Source of the DNA: Thermohalobacter berrensis
GTDB taxonomy: Bacteria > Bacillota > Clostridia > Tissierellales > Thermohalobacteraceae
Direction of reading: 5' to 3'
NCBI RefSeq assembly: GCF_003609645.1
Contig: NZ_MCIB01000004.1
Coordinates: forward strand, 1-64,000
Length of the DNA stretch: 64,000 nt
Shown here: positions 1 to 8,992 of the stretch, in pieces
How positions within the stretch are numbered: the first letter of the stretch is position 1
How the letters are laid out: every line of letters begins with the position of its first letter
The notes under the pieces: model-generated
What the model was told of the DNA's origin: nothing
What the model saw: the letters and a program-made list of their open reading frames with translations, nothing else
Databases searched by the model: none
Position numbers and translations under genes: made by a program

Positions 1-170
1 GGCTTCATTGGTTAAGTAACGGACATCTTAGTCTATCTTCTTTGGTTTAAGTAACGGACGTCGAAGTCTATCTTCTTTGGTTTAAGTAACGGACATCTTA
101 GTCTATCTTCATTGGTTAAGTAACGGACATCCTAGACTCTCTTCTTAGGATAAGTAACAATCCTCATAGG
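1..170. repeat. 34-35 bp tandem repeat array (left end cut by window)
   Basis: Four near-identical units lie head to tail at about 7-40, 41-75, 76-110 and 111-144, with the tail of another at 1-6 and a decayed half unit at 145-170. The shared core on the plus strand is AAGTAACGGACATCTTAGTC followed by TATCTTC. Unit 2 differs at a block (GTCGAAGTC for ATCTTAGTC). There are no unique spacers, so this is not a CRISPR array. The array lies just downstream of the minus-strand structured RNA and may extend further left. Confidence 0.85.
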
Positions 171-184
171 CAATTAGAAAAGAT

Positions 185-611
185 AAAAAAGACAAAAAAA
201 TAAAAGCCGAGAACATAGTGATCTACCTTACACCACCATAGATAGCTTATTACCAAGCCATGATCTTTCGACCATGACCAAGCAGGTCACTACCTATGAT
301 AGTGGTCTGTTCAACCCTGCATGATATCTTAACAGCCCTATACAACCTCTCGGCTGTATAGAACCATTAGTAGAATTAAAAAATTCTACATCGACACCAT
401 ACAGGATCTTAGCTCGACCTTATACGATAGGTTGGGACCCTATTGCAATCAAAATAATCGACTACAATAGAGCCTTTCCCAACCATATAAGATCTTCCCT
501 CCGACTGCATGTGAGCCTTTCGACCTACATGCAATCTTTGGCCGACCCATATATACCCCAAAATAGGAGCATATATGAGTCTGGGCTCAACCACCATGTT
601 CCCGACACTAA
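185..611 (-). ncRNA. candidate large structured non-coding RNA
   Basis: Read on the minus strand, this stretch contains a succession of long helices: a 16-bp stem at 544-581; a GAAA-capped stem at 507-532; a two-tier stem at 419-491 enclosing an 11-bp hairpin (440-470); an 8-bp hairpin at 370-389; a 10-bp stem with a GAGA tetraloop at 338-361; a 6-bp hairpin at 288-304; and a 10-bp stem with a GAAA tetraloop at 256-279. AAGAU recurs at the junctions between stems. An 8-nt segment at 348-355 is perfectly complementary to 205-212, next to a U-rich tract (181-204 on the minus strand) suited to termination. Base composition is less AT-rich than the flanks. Size and layout recall the large ornate bacterial RNAs (GOLLD, ROOL, OLE), but no family could be assigned by eye. 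Confidence 0.65.
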
Positions 612-612
612 T

Positions 613-642
613 ATTATGTGTAGCTATATAAATAATATGCAA
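613..642 (-). promoter_or_regulatory. possible promoter of the structured RNA
   Basis: On the minus strand TTGCAT (637-642) and CATAAT (613-618) are separated by 18 bp, placing a start just before the first helix of the RNA candidate. The -35 is a poor match, the -10 a good one. It is supported mainly by its position. Confidence 0.4.
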
Positions 643-762
643 AAATTTTTAAAATTTATTATCTATTTATATTTAAAAATAATATTCTAAAGTAAGAGTT
701 ATTATTGTATTAAAATTAGTTTTTTCATGGGTTATATAAGTGTATCTACCACTTAATTCAAG

Positions 763-791
763 TTGTAATTAGGGTGAATATATATTATAAT
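763..791 (+). promoter_or_regulatory. sigma-A type promoter for the thioredoxin-like gene
   Basis: TTGTAA (763-768), 17-bp spacer, TATAAT (786-791). It gives a leader of roughly 70 nt before the start at 867. Nothing else is evident in 643-866, which is very AT-rich. Confidence 0.6.
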
Positions 792-866
792 TTAATATAT
801 CATAGAAAAAGAATGTAATTTTTTAGATATTATATTTATTTTAAAATGTTTTATGGGGGTATAAAA

Positions 867-1370
867 ATGGATTCTAGTGCCTTGTATGATACTGGAGTTT
901 CTTTTGATGAGTTTGTAAATAGGGATAATGATACCTATAAAGAAAAAACTTTAGAAATACTTAATAGTATTAACTTTACTGAAGAACAAATAGAGAAAAT
1001 AAAAAGTATAGATAAAAACATAAAGGTTTTAATATGTGGAGAAATATGGTGCCCCGATTGCATGATTAATATACCTGTTGTGGAAAAAATGAGAAAATAT
1101 AATGATAAAATAGAACTTTCCATTGTTCCTAGAGATGGTAATGAAGAATACTTTATTAAATATGCTCCTTGTGAAAAGGTAAAAATACCTACTTTTGTGT
1201 TTTATGATGAAGATTTTAATGAATTAGGTAGTTTTGTAGAGCATCCAAAGAAAATCAAAGATATTGTATCAAATGGAAATCAAGCAAATATTATAGTTGC
1301 TAAAAGAAAATATAAAAAGGGCGAATATGCCCAAGAAACATTAAGGGATATACTTGAAATTCTACTATAG
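867..1370 (+). CDS. thioredoxin-family protein
   Basis: The 167-residue product has a thioredoxin-type redox motif WCPDC at residues 61-65, preceded by a hydrophobic strand (IKVLICGEI) and followed by a helix, then a cis-Pro-like segment KIPTFVFYDEDF. It resembles the cytosolic thioredoxin-like proteins of Firmicutes that probably act in disulfide or peroxide handling; no signal peptide is present, so a cytoplasmic location is inferred. The ATG at 867 was chosen because GGGGGT (855-860) sits 6 nt upstream; an upstream ATG at 846 has no ribosome site. It is a monocistronic unit ended by a terminator that overlaps its stop codon. Substrate unknown. Confidence 0.85.
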   Translation: MDSSALYDTGVSFDEFVNRDNDTYKEKTLEILNSINFTEEQIEKIKSIDKNIKVLICGEIWCPDCMINIPVVEKMRKYNDKIELSIVPRDGNEEYFIKYAPCEKVKIPTFVFYDEDFNELGSFVEHPKKIKDIVSNGNQANIIVAKRKYKKGEYAQETLRDILEILL

Positions 1371-1395
1371 GAGTCGTTTCGACTCCTTATGTTTT
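1369..1395 (+). terminator. intrinsic terminator
   Basis: The stem AGGAGTCG/CGACTCCT with a TTT loop (1369-1387) is followed by TATGTTTTT. It starts inside the stop codon of the thioredoxin-like gene. Confidence 0.8.
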
Positions 1396-1398
1396 TAT

Positions 1399-1427
1399 AA
1401 CACATAGGAAATTGTAATCAAAGAAAA
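1399..1427 (+). repeat. partial copy of the dispersed two-hairpin element
   Basis: AACACATAGGAAATT and the following 13 nt match, with two differences, the 5' arm region of the elements at 19917 and 22285. The 3' arm and second hairpin are absent, so this is a remnant or a recruited half. Confidence 0.6.
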
Positions 1428-1444
1428 ATGGAAGGAGCAAAAGA

Positions 1445-2671
1445 ATGAAAAAATTAAATGTGTTCATATCAGTATTATTACTTGTAATAATATTAGTAGG
1501 TGTTTATCAATTTCAAAAGGGTGATTTAATAGAAAAATTATCTCTTTCAAAAGTAAAAGCATCTGAGAAAGAACTTGAAACCTCTAATATTATAGACCAT
1601 TATTTAGCACAGCCAAATTCAGATTGGAGTATTCATAAAGAAAAAGTAACTGTTAAAGGTATATATATTACTGGAAATACTCTTGCATATAATAAGAGAT
1701 TTTATAAACTGTTAGATCTTTTAAATACTACAGAATTAAATACTATGGTAATTGATGTTAAGGATGACAATGGTATATTAACTTACGAATCAAATGTAAA
1801 GATGGCTAATGAATTTGGGGCGGACAAGCAACCAAAGGTTAAAAATTTCATGGAGAAGATGGAGATTTTAAGAAATAATAATGTATATCCAATTGCAAGA
1901 ATTGTTACATTTAAAGATAAAATAGCAGCTTCTAGAAGGCCAGATTTAGCTATAAAAACAAAAGATGGCAAAGTATGGAGAGATAATAAGGGAAATGCAT
2001 GGTTAAACCCATACAATAAAGAGTCTTGGGAATATCCAATAAGATTAGCAGAAGAAGCTGCTTTGATGGGATTTAAGGAAATTCAATTTGACTATGTAAG
2101 GTTTCCAACAGATGGAAATAGATCTATCATAGATTATGGTGAGATAGCTAAAAATAAAAGTATGGCTGAAGCTATTTCAGAGTTTTTAGCTTATGCAAGA
2201 AAAAGGTTAGAGCCTAAAGGGGTTTATGTATCTGCTGATATTTTTGGTTTAGTAACAACTGTTAAAGACGATATGGGAATCGGACAACACCTAGAAACCC
2301 TATCTACTAGTGCAGATATATTAAGTCCCATGGTTTATCCTTCACATTATGCTTTAGGGTCATATGGAGTTAAATATCCAGACTCAAATCCTTATAAAAT
2401 AGTTCATACAAGTTTATCTACAGCTAAGAATAGAATAGACAAGCTTGAGACTCAAAAGAAAAAGGCAATTATACGCCCATGGCTTCAAGACTTTTCAGCA
2501 CCATGGCTAAAGAAATTATATGGTAAACATTATGTAAGTTATGGGCCTGAGCAAATTCGAGCACAAATTAAAGCCACTTATGATGCTGGATTAGAAGAAT
2601 GGATTTTTTGGAATGCAAGTAATAGGTATACAGAAAATGGGTATTTAAAAGAAGAAAATATAAACAATTAA
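1445..2671 (+). CDS. putative glycoside hydrolase (DUF4015 family)
   Basis: The 408-residue protein starts with a hydrophobic signal-anchor (residues 8-22) after KK, so it is secreted or membrane-tethered. The body matches the DUF4015 (TIM-barrel, putative glycoside hydrolase) family: conserved segments include NTMVIDVKDDNG, YPIARIVTFKD and FDYVRFPTDG, whose Asp/Tyr/Arg residues are typical of the family, then LSPMVYPSHY and a C-terminal EEWIFWNASN. Members are thought to act on cell-surface polysaccharide, but the substrate is not established. AGGAGC lies 7 nt before the ATG. A strong terminator follows, so it is a single-gene unit. Confidence 0.88.
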   Translation: MKKLNVFISVLLLVIILVGVYQFQKGDLIEKLSLSKVKASEKELETSNIIDHYLAQPNSDWSIHKEKVTVKGIYITGNTLAYNKRFYKLLDLLNTTELNTMVIDVKDDNGILTYESNVKMANEFGADKQPKVKNFMEKMEILRNNNVYPIARIVTFKDKIAASRRPDLAIKTKDGKVWRDNKGNAWLNPYNKESWEYPIRLAEEAALMGFKEIQFDYVRFPTDGNRSIIDYGEIAKNKSMAEAISEFLAYARKRLEPKGVYVSADIFGLVTTVKDDMGIGQHLETLSTSADILSPMVYPSHYALGSYGVKYPDSNPYKIVHTSLSTAKNRIDKLETQKKKAIIRPWLQDFSAPWLKKLYGKHYVSYGPEQIRAQIKATYDAGLEEWIFWNASNRYTENGYLKEENINN

Positions 2672-2681
2672 AATAGAATTT

Positions 2682-2722
2682 AAAGAAAGAGGATTCATAA
2701 AGAATCCTCTTTCTTTTTACTT
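2682..2722 (+). terminator. intrinsic terminator
   Basis: Perfect 15-bp stem AAAGAAAGAGGATTC / GAATCCTCTTTCTTT with a 5-nt loop, then a T-rich tract. Confidence 0.9.
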
Positions 2723-2832
2723 TTTTTACTTTGTTATATGTTTTTTATTCTAATGGAATAATAATTTTACTAAATTAAATTTAAGTAAAATATATTTATA
2801 AATATAGTTAATTAACTTTAAAGGGTGGTAAA

Positions 2833-3372
2833 ATGAAATTTAGCAACTTTAAATTTTCTTTAGATGATGATTATTTTAATAGAAGTGAAAGACATTTATC
2901 CTTTGGAGATGTTAAAGAAAGAATTATAAAATTTATTAAAAGAGACCCTGTAGCTAGCTATAAGTTAGCCATAGGTACAGACTCACAAGTTAAAGGGGGC
3001 TATACAGTTTTTGCTTCAGCTATTGTTGTACATAGAGTAAAAAAAGGAGCATGGGGATGTATAAAGAAAAATATACTGGATAGAGAGGTAATGAACCTAA
3101 GAGAAAAAATATCAATCGAAACTAATCTAACTTTACAGTTAGCCTCTAAATTTACTCCCGATTTTTTTGATGAAATAACAGAAATAATATTGCCGTATGT
3201 GGATAAGGGAGCAAACTTTTCCCATGAAGTACATATTGACATAGGTAAAAAGGGAGAAACAAAAAGGTTTACGAAAGAAATGGTAGGATATTTTGCTGGA
3301 CTCGATTTTGAGGCTAAAATTAAGCCAGAATCATATGCGGCTACTTCCTATGCAAATAAATATACAAAATAA
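2833..3372 (+). CDS. YkuK/DUF458-family RNase H-like protein
   Basis: The 179-residue product shows the DUF458 pattern: YKLAIGTDSQV with an Asp at the end of a first strand, as in RNase H folds, FASAIVVHRV, and a second acidic strand VHIDIGKKGETK, ending in the conserved ESYAATSYANKYTK. The B. subtilis member is YkuK, of unknown role; a nuclease-like activity is suggested only by the fold. The SD AAAGGGTGG precedes the ATG. It ends 94 nt before the ribonucleotide reductase gene, which has its own promoter, so co-transcription is not needed. Confidence 0.82.
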   Translation: MKFSNFKFSLDDDYFNRSERHLSFGDVKERIIKFIKRDPVASYKLAIGTDSQVKGGYTVFASAIVVHRVKKGAWGCIKKNILDREVMNLREKISIETNLTLQLASKFTPDFFDEITEIILPYVDKGANFSHEVHIDIGKKGETKRFTKEMVGYFAGLDFEAKIKPESYAATSYANKYTK

Positions 3373-3381
3373 AAAAATCCT

Positions 3382-3410
3382 TTGACTTCATAATAAAATG
3401 ATGTTACAAT
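3382..3410 (+). promoter_or_regulatory. sigma-A promoter of the ribonucleotide reductase gene
   Basis: TTGACT (3382-3387), 17-bp spacer, TACAAT (3405-3410). The leader is about 50 nt, too short for a cobalamin riboswitch. Confidence 0.75.
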
Positions 3411-3465
3411 ATGTAGTGCTTTGGGTATTATACAAGTACAAAATATTGTAATTGGGGGTAAGAAA

Positions 3466-5763
3466 ATGGCACTTACAGAAAACGCTATAAAAGTACTTGA
3501 AAAAAGATATCTTAAAAAAGACCTTAAGGGAAAAGTTGTAGAGACACCAAATGGAATGTTTAAAAGGGTAGCCAAACATATTGCTAAGGCTGACAAGCTG
3601 TATAATAAAAATGCAGATGTAAAAAAGATAGAAAAAGAATTTTATGATATGATGGAAAATCTTGAGTTTTTGCCAAACTCTCCAACTCTTATGAATGCTG
3701 GAAGAGAATTAGGACAATTATCAGCATGTTTTGTACTTCCTGTTGAAGATTCAATGGAAGGAATATTTGATGCTATTAAAAATGCTGCTCTTATACATAA
3801 AAGTGGTGGAGGTACTGGTTTTAGTTTTTCAAGACTTAGACCAAAGGGATCTACTGTTAAATCAACTGGAGGAGTAGCTTCAGGCCCTATAAGTTTTATG
3901 AGGGTTTTTAACTCTGCCACAGAAGCTGTAAAACAGGGTGGTACTAGAAGAGGAGCTAACATGGGAATACTTAGAGTTGACCATCCTGATATAATGGAAT
4001 TTATTGAATGTAAAAAAGATATTACAGAGATTACAAACTTTAATATAAGTGTTGGTTTAACTGAAAAGTTTATGGAAGCAGTTGAAAAAGGAGAAGATTA
4101 TGACCTTGTTAATCCCCACACAAAGGAGGTTACAGGTAAATTAAATGCTAGGGAAGTATTTCAGCGTATAATAGAAATGGCTTGGAATAATGGTGAACCA
4201 GGTATAATATTTTTAGATAGACTAAATAAATTTAATCCTACACCAGGATTAGGAGAAATAGAAAGTACTAATCCATGTGGTGAACAACCATTACTTCCAT
4301 ATGAATCATGTAACCTTGGTTCAATAAACTTAACTAAAATGCTTAAAAAAGTTGGAGACAAATATGAAATAGACTATGAAAAATTAGAAAAGACTGTATA
4401 TAAAGCTGTTCACTTTTTAGATAATGTAATAGATGTAAATAAATATCCTTTAAAGAAAATAGAAGAAATGACTAAAAGCACAAGAAAAATCGGATTAGGA
4501 ATAATGGGCTTTGCTGATATGCTTTTATATTTAGGTATTCCATACAATTCAGAAGAGGCTGTAGAATTAGCTGATAAGTTAATGAAGTTTATAAACGAAA
4601 AATCAAAAGAAAAATCTATGGAATTGGCAGAAGAAAGAGGAGTATTCCCTGCATATGATGATAGTATTTATAAAGATAAAGAAATAAAGATTAGAAATGC
4701 AACCACTACAACTATAGCACCAACAGGAACTATAAGTATAATAGGAGGTACAAGTAGTGGAATAGAGCCACTATTTGCTGTTACATATGTAAGAAATGTA
4801 ATGGATAATGATAAATTAATTGAAGTTCATCCATTGTTTGAAAAAATTGCAAAAGAAAGAGGTTTTTACTCAAAAGAATTAATGGAAAAAATAGCAGAAG
4901 AAGGTTCAGTAAGCCATATAGATGAAGTACCAGAGGATATTAAGAAGATATTTGTTACTGCTCACGATATATCTCCAATATGGCATATAAAAATGCAGGC
5001 AGCTTTCCAAAACCATGTAGATAATGCAGTTTCTAAGACTGTTAACTTTAAACATGAGGCAACAAAAGAAGATGTTGAAGAAGTTTATATGTTAGCCTAT
5101 AAACTAGGATGTAAAGGGGTTACAATATATAGAGATGGAAGTAGAGACAATCAGGTTTTAAGTACAGGAAAAACTAACCAAAAATCAGTAAATATTAAAG
5201 AAAAGGTAAAACCAAGACCAAGGCCAGATGTTACTGAAGGCATGACAGAAAAGGTTAAAATCGGATGTGGAAATCTATATATTACTGTAAACTATGATAA
5301 AGATGGAATATGTGAGGTATTTACTAACTTAGGTAGAGCTGGAGGCTGTCCAAGTCAAAGTGAGGCAACAAGTAGACTGGTATCTATTGCATTAAGGTCA
5401 GGAATGGATATTAAATCAATAATAGAGCAGCTAAAGGGTATAAGATGCCATTCAACACTTCGTCAAAGGGCAACAAACAAGAATATCAAAGTACTGTCTT
5501 GTCCTGATGCAATTGGAAAGGCCCTTGAAAAGGCTATGAATACTTATGTTGATTTAGATAATAACTTAACAGTAGATGATATAGCTAGGGAAATAGAAAA
5601 GGAGAAGGAAAATATTCTTGAAAATTCCTTAGCAAAAAATGAGGTTTCTATTAGTGCTGATACTGAAATTAGTGAAAGTTTATGTCCAGAATGTGGAACA
5701 AAGATAGAACATGAAGGTGGATGTACTATCTGTAGAAACTGTGGATATTCAAAATGTGGTTAA
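3466..5763 (+). CDS. nrdJ: adenosylcobalamin-dependent ribonucleotide reductase (class II)
   Basis: This 765-residue enzyme reduces ribonucleotides to deoxyribonucleotides using coenzyme B12. N-terminal motifs are [14 protein letters not shown] and [13 protein letters not shown], with the first active-site cysteine in [24 protein letters not shown] carries the catalytic Cys/Glu/Cys set; [13 protein letters not shown] is the phosphate-binding loop. A TSCPD domain follows (about residues 600-680). The C-terminus is a zinc ribbon ([21 protein letters not shown]), typical of the clostridial/archaeal long form, ending in a Cys near the terminus. Start at 3466 because GGGGGT lies 7 nt upstream; the reading frame is open further up without an SD. 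A corrinoid-rich lifestyle fits the AcsCD genes in this window. Confidence 0.95.
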   Translation: MALTENAIKVLEKRYLKKDLKGKVVETPNGMFKRVAKHIAKADKLYNKNADVKKIEKEFYDMMENLEFLPNSPTLMNAGRELGQLSACFVLPVEDSMEGIFDAIKNAALIHKSGGGTGFSFSRLRPKGSTVKSTGGVASGPISFMRVFNSATEAVKQGGTRRGANMGILRVDHPDIMEFIECKKDITEITNFNISVGLTEKFMEAVEKGEDYDLVNPHTKEVTGKLNAREVFQRIIEMAWNNGEPGIIFLDRLNKFNPTPGLGEIESTNPCGEQPLLPYESCNLGSINLTKMLKKVGDKYEIDYEKLEKTVYKAVHFLDNVIDVNKYPLKKIEEMTKSTRKIGLGIMGFADMLLYLGIPYNSEEAVELADKLMKFINEKSKEKSMELAEERGVFPAYDDSIYKDKEIKIRNATTTTIAPTGTISIIGGTSSGIEPLFAVTYVRNVMDNDKLIEVHPLFEKIAKERGFYSKELMEKIAEEGSVSHIDEVPEDIKKIFVTAHDISPIWHIKMQAAFQNHVDNAVSKTVNFKHEATKEDVEEVYMLAYKLGCKGVTIYRDGSRDNQVLSTGKTNQKSVNIKEKVKPRPRPDVTEGMTEKVKIGCGNLYITVNYDKDGICEVFTNLGRAGGCPSQSEATSRLVSIALRSGMDIKSIIEQLKGIRCHSTLRQRATNKNIKVLSCPDAIGKALEKAMNTYVDLDNNLTVDDIAREIEKEKENILENSLAKNEVSISADTEISESLCPECGTKIEHEGGCTICRNCGYSKCG

Positions 5764-5781
5764 AATATCATAAATCAATAT

Positions 5782-5816
5782 AAAAAGGATACCTAGAAAT
5801 AGGTATCCTTTTTTAG
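5782..5816 (+). terminator. intrinsic terminator
   Basis: AAAAAGGATACCT / AGGTATCCTTTTTT hairpin with a 6-nt loop and T tail. The rest of the gap to 6057 is AT-rich and shows no convincing element. Confidence 0.9.
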
Positions 5817-6057
5817 ATTCTTTAATACTTAAACTAATAAGGTTTAAAATAAATATAATTATTGCTTGGAGAGGTGTAAACATTTTACAATAATAGAAAA
5901 TAAGTTTATTATTTTAATATAAAGTTTTATTACAATTATTATGTGATTAATTAGAATTCAAACAATTAAGTAAATGGGTTTATTATTTAATTATTAGTTA
6001 AGGGAAAATATGTAAAATCAGTTATAAAGTATAAAAAGTAAAAAGGAGAGTATTTAA

Positions 6058-6357
6058 ATGAATAATAGGGTATTTAAAAACATATTAACCATAATTAGTT
6101 TTATGGCATTACAAATTGTTCTTTCGTGGATTTTACAGCTAATTATTTATGATATTTTAGCCACTGATATAGACAGTGCGATATTTTATACTTCAACACC
6201 AATAGTTCCTCTTATATATATCGGGCTTAATAGTCTTGGAGCATGGATTGCTTACAAAAAATCAAGAAATAAATTTAAAATTATTTCATGGGTTACTCTG
6301 TGTATGATTATATCTCCAATTACATACTTCTTTTTCTCTATGATAATATGGATTTAA
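6058..6357 (+). CDS. small membrane protein, unknown function
   Basis: I do not recognise this 99-residue protein. It has three predicted transmembrane segments (about residues 9-30, 44-65 and 76-97) separated by short polar loops, the second with NSLGAWIAYKKSRNK placing positive charges inside. AAGGAG 8 nt before the ATG gives a good start. It is followed 37 nt later by a second small membrane protein of similar size with which it is probably co-transcribed. No cysteine or other catalytic signature is visible. Confidence 0.65.
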   Translation: MNNRVFKNILTIISFMALQIVLSWILQLIIYDILATDIDSAIFYTSTPIVPLIYIGLNSLGAWIAYKKSRNKFKIISWVTLCMIISPITYFFFSMIIWI

Positions 6358-6394
6358 TAAGCTATGTATAATACCTATGGAAGGAGAATATGAT

Positions 6395-6682
6395 TTGAAA
6401 TTAAAATACTATATAACTGCTTTAATGTCTTCAATAGCATTATTATTTTATTTTTTTCCATGGATATATGATATGCACAAAGGATTAGATTTTTGGGAAA
6501 TTAGTCTTAGTTGGTTTATGTATGCTTGGATATTATTACCCATACATATATTTTTTAGTATTCGATTAAAATTAAGAAATAATTCTAACTGGAAACACCA
6601 TTTAATTTCTGCTATTCTTATTTTAATAACTTATATAATATTATATATTGCAATATATATTGGTATTATAGTACATGTATAG
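6395..6682 (+). CDS. small membrane protein, unknown function (TTG start)
   Basis: A 95-residue protein with three predicted transmembrane segments, beginning with a Lys-rich KLKYY before the first. The TTG at 6395 was chosen because AAGGAG (6381-6386) lies 8 nt upstream, whereas the in-frame ATG at 6377 overlaps that SD. It belongs with the preceding small membrane gene and precedes the MoxR operon by about 200 nt. A link to the MoxR/DUF58 system is possible but only positional. No family recognised. Confidence 0.6.
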   Translation: MKLKYYITALMSSIALLFYFFPWIYDMHKGLDFWEISLSWFMYAWILLPIHIFFSIRLKLRNNSNWKHHLISAILILITYIILYIAIYIGIIVHV

Positions 6683-6878
6683 AAGATTAAAAAATGACAT
6701 AAAAGGTTAAATATACCGGAAGATTCTTGAACTTTTCTATTTCATGAATATTTGTATAGAAATTTATCTAGATATGTATTACAGAATGTTAATAAAGCTA
6801 TGCAGGATGATTATATCTAAATGTAGAAATTACTTAGTAAGAATATTCAAAAAATTAATAAAATCATGGAGGGACACA

Positions 6879-7820
6879 ATGAGAAAAGAAATAGAAAAGT
6901 TAATAGACAATATAAGTAAAGTAATAATAGGGAAAAGGTCTGTTATAGAAAAAATAATTATATGTCTTTTATGTAAAGGTCATGTTTTACTAGAAGATGT
7001 TCCTGGCACAGGAAAGACTACTTTAGTACATTCTTTAGCAAAATCATTAAATTTATCTTTTAAAAGAATACAATTTACTCCTGACTTGTTACCTTCTGAC
7101 GTATTAGGTATATCTGTATATAATCAGAAAAGTGGAGATTTTGAATTTAAAATAGGTCCAGTATATAGTAATATAGTTTTAGCAGATGAGATAAACAGAA
7201 CTTCTCCTAAGACACAGTCAAGTCTTTTAGAAGCAATGCAAGAAGAACAGATAACAGTAGATGGTATAACTTATCCACTACCACAACCCTTTATAGTATT
7301 AGCAACACAAAATCCAATAGAATATGAAGGGACATTCCCACTTCCTGAAGCACAGCTTGATAGATTTATGATGAAATTATCACTAGGATATCCTGATAAA
7401 ACAAGTGAAAAGGCTATCTTAAGGAAATTTAAGCTACAAAACCCAATTGAAACCCTTAAGTCGGTTCTATCTGTAGATGATGTTTTAAAGATGCAAAAGG
7501 AAGTTGAAAAGGTTCATGTTGACCAGGCTATAGATGATTATATTATAGAGATTGTTTCAAAGACCAGAGAAAATAAGGATATACGTCTAGGTGTTAGTCC
7601 AAGGGGATCAATCGCATTATTTAAAGCAGCACAAGGCCATGCATATATAAACAATAGAGACTATGTAATACCAGATGATGTAAAGAAATTAGTTATTCCT
7701 ATTTTTAGTCATAGAATAATCTTAAAGCCAGAGGCCAAGATTAAAAAGCTAAATGAAAAAACTGTTTTAGAAAATATATTATTAGACACAAAGGTATCAG
7801 TGGTGAAAAATCATGGATAA
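6879..7820 (+). CDS. MoxR-family AAA+ ATPase
   Basis: The 313-residue protein is a MoxR-type AAA+ chaperone: Walker A DVPGTGKT, followed by the typical QFTPDLLPSDVLG, Walker B LADEINR, sensor 1 LATQNP and LGVSPRGS near the lid. Such ATPases are encoded with DUF58 (von Willebrand A-like) proteins and transglutaminase-like membrane proteins and are thought to act in protein maturation or envelope functions. GGAGGG sits 5 nt before the ATG at 6879; the open frame extends to 6744 without an SD. The stop overlaps the next gene by 8 nt, indicating translational coupling. Confidence 0.92.
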   Translation: MRKEIEKLIDNISKVIIGKRSVIEKIIICLLCKGHVLLEDVPGTGKTTLVHSLAKSLNLSFKRIQFTPDLLPSDVLGISVYNQKSGDFEFKIGPVYSNIVLADEINRTSPKTQSSLLEAMQEEQITVDGITYPLPQPFIVLATQNPIEYEGTFPLPEAQLDRFMMKLSLGYPDKTSEKAILRKFKLQNPIETLKSVLSVDDVLKMQKEVEKVHVDQAIDDYIIEIVSKTRENKDIRLGVSPRGSIALFKAAQGHAYINNRDYVIPDDVKKLVIPIFSHRIILKPEAKIKKLNEKTVLENILLDTKVSVVKNHG

Positions 7821-8988
7821 ACAATTAAAAATATTACTTTTATTATTAGTAATATTTGCCCTTTTAGTTGGAGGGAAATTTATTTATTTACTTTTGTTTT
7901 TAGTTTCAGCAGTTTATTTATATTCTTTATATACTTTGAAAAACTGTGAGGATAAAATTGTAGGTGTCTTTTGGGGGAATGATTATCAAGTTGAAAAAGG
8001 GGATAAGATAAAAGTCGATTATAAAATCTACAATAGTAGTATATTTCCTGTTCCATATATAATGATATTTCCTAATATATCTAAGAGATTAGATGATAAA
8101 GCTAGAGAAAAAGAAGTTTATTCATTATTACCCTTTGAATATTTAACTATTAAAAAGGAGTTTAAATGTAAACATAGGGGGACCTATCAGGTTGGAGAAC
8201 TTGATGCTAAAATAGGAGATATATTTGGGATAAAAAATAAGAATTTCAAGATAAAAAATGATTTGGTTATAACAGTCTACCCTAAAGTATATAAATTAGA
8301 TGCCTTTAATATATTTGGTAAAGAGTTTTATGGTAAGGTATCTGCAAATGAAAAATTTTATGAAGATTATTCTAGTATAAAAGATATTAGAAAATATCAG
8401 GTTGGAGATAGTCTAAAAAGGGTAAATTGGAAGGTTACAGCAAAAAAAGGTGAATTATATGTAAAAAATTATGATGTATCATCTGATACACAGATTCAGC
8501 TTTTTATGGATTTCCAGCTTGATAAATATAGTAATGATACAGATGGCTTAATAGAAGAAAAATTGGTTGAATGTGCAATAAGTATAATTCATTTTGCTCT
8601 ATATAGAGATATAGATATAAACTTTGTCACATATACGGACCAAAAAATTAGCTTAAATGCAAGGAACATAAGTAGATTTAATGAATTTTTAGAGCTAAGT
8701 ACAAGAATAAGACCAAGTAAAAATATTAATTTAGGTGATATTCTTTTAAATGAATTGAGGTCAGTTTCTTTAGGTTCAACTATTATTATACCAACACCTG
8801 AAATAGATGATAATTTAGTATCTTCTTCATTATCATTAAAAAAAATGGGGTATATCATAACCTTTATAGTTGTTAGGGATTTTAATAAGGATAAATGGGT
8901 ATTAGAAAATATAAAATTAATAGAAAAAGCAGGAATAAGGGTTTACAGGGTTGATATTGAAGATGATTTAAACCTTGTACTGAGGTGA
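7813..8988 (+). CDS. DUF58 domain-containing protein
   Basis: The 391-residue protein has two N-terminal hydrophobic segments (about residues 5-37), then a beta-rich region and the DUF58 core near residues 185-225 with IKDIRKYQVGDSLKRVNWK, the family hallmark, followed by a vWA-like domain (IQLFMDFQLD). DUF58 proteins are partners of MoxR ATPases. It overlaps the moxR stop by 8 nt and its own stop overlaps the SD of the transglutaminase gene, so the three form a tightly coupled operon. The exact cellular role is not known. Confidence 0.9.
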   Translation: MDKQLKILLLLLVIFALLVGGKFIYLLLFLVSAVYLYSLYTLKNCEDKIVGVFWGNDYQVEKGDKIKVDYKIYNSSIFPVPYIMIFPNISKRLDDKAREKEVYSLLPFEYLTIKKEFKCKHRGTYQVGELDAKIGDIFGIKNKNFKIKNDLVITVYPKVYKLDAFNIFGKEFYGKVSANEKFYEDYSSIKDIRKYQVGDSLKRVNWKVTAKKGELYVKNYDVSSDTQIQLFMDFQLDKYSNDTDGLIEEKLVECAISIIHFALYRDIDINFVTYTDQKISLNARNISRFNEFLELSTRIRPSKNINLGDILLNELRSVSLGSTIIIPTPEIDDNLVSSSLSLKKMGYIITFIVVRDFNKDKWVLENIKLIEKAGIRVYRVDIEDDLNLVLR

Positions 8989-8992
8989 TTAT

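Noticed and set aside
1-170. CRISPR array
   Set aside because: Units follow each other directly without unique spacers, and no cas gene is near.
1-611. Group I intron, IStron or IscB/TnpB guide RNA
   Set aside because: Repeat words such as AAGAUAGACUA recall group I core elements, but they recur in tandem and no coherent P3-P8 core, transposase or nuclease gene could be recognised in this stretch.
409-642. Minus-strand 77-residue reading frame
   Set aside because: It lacks a ribosome site and lies in strongly self-complementary sequence better explained as structured RNA.
3373-3465. Cobalamin riboswitch before nrdJ
   Set aside because: The leader is about 50 nt and lacks B12-box sequence.
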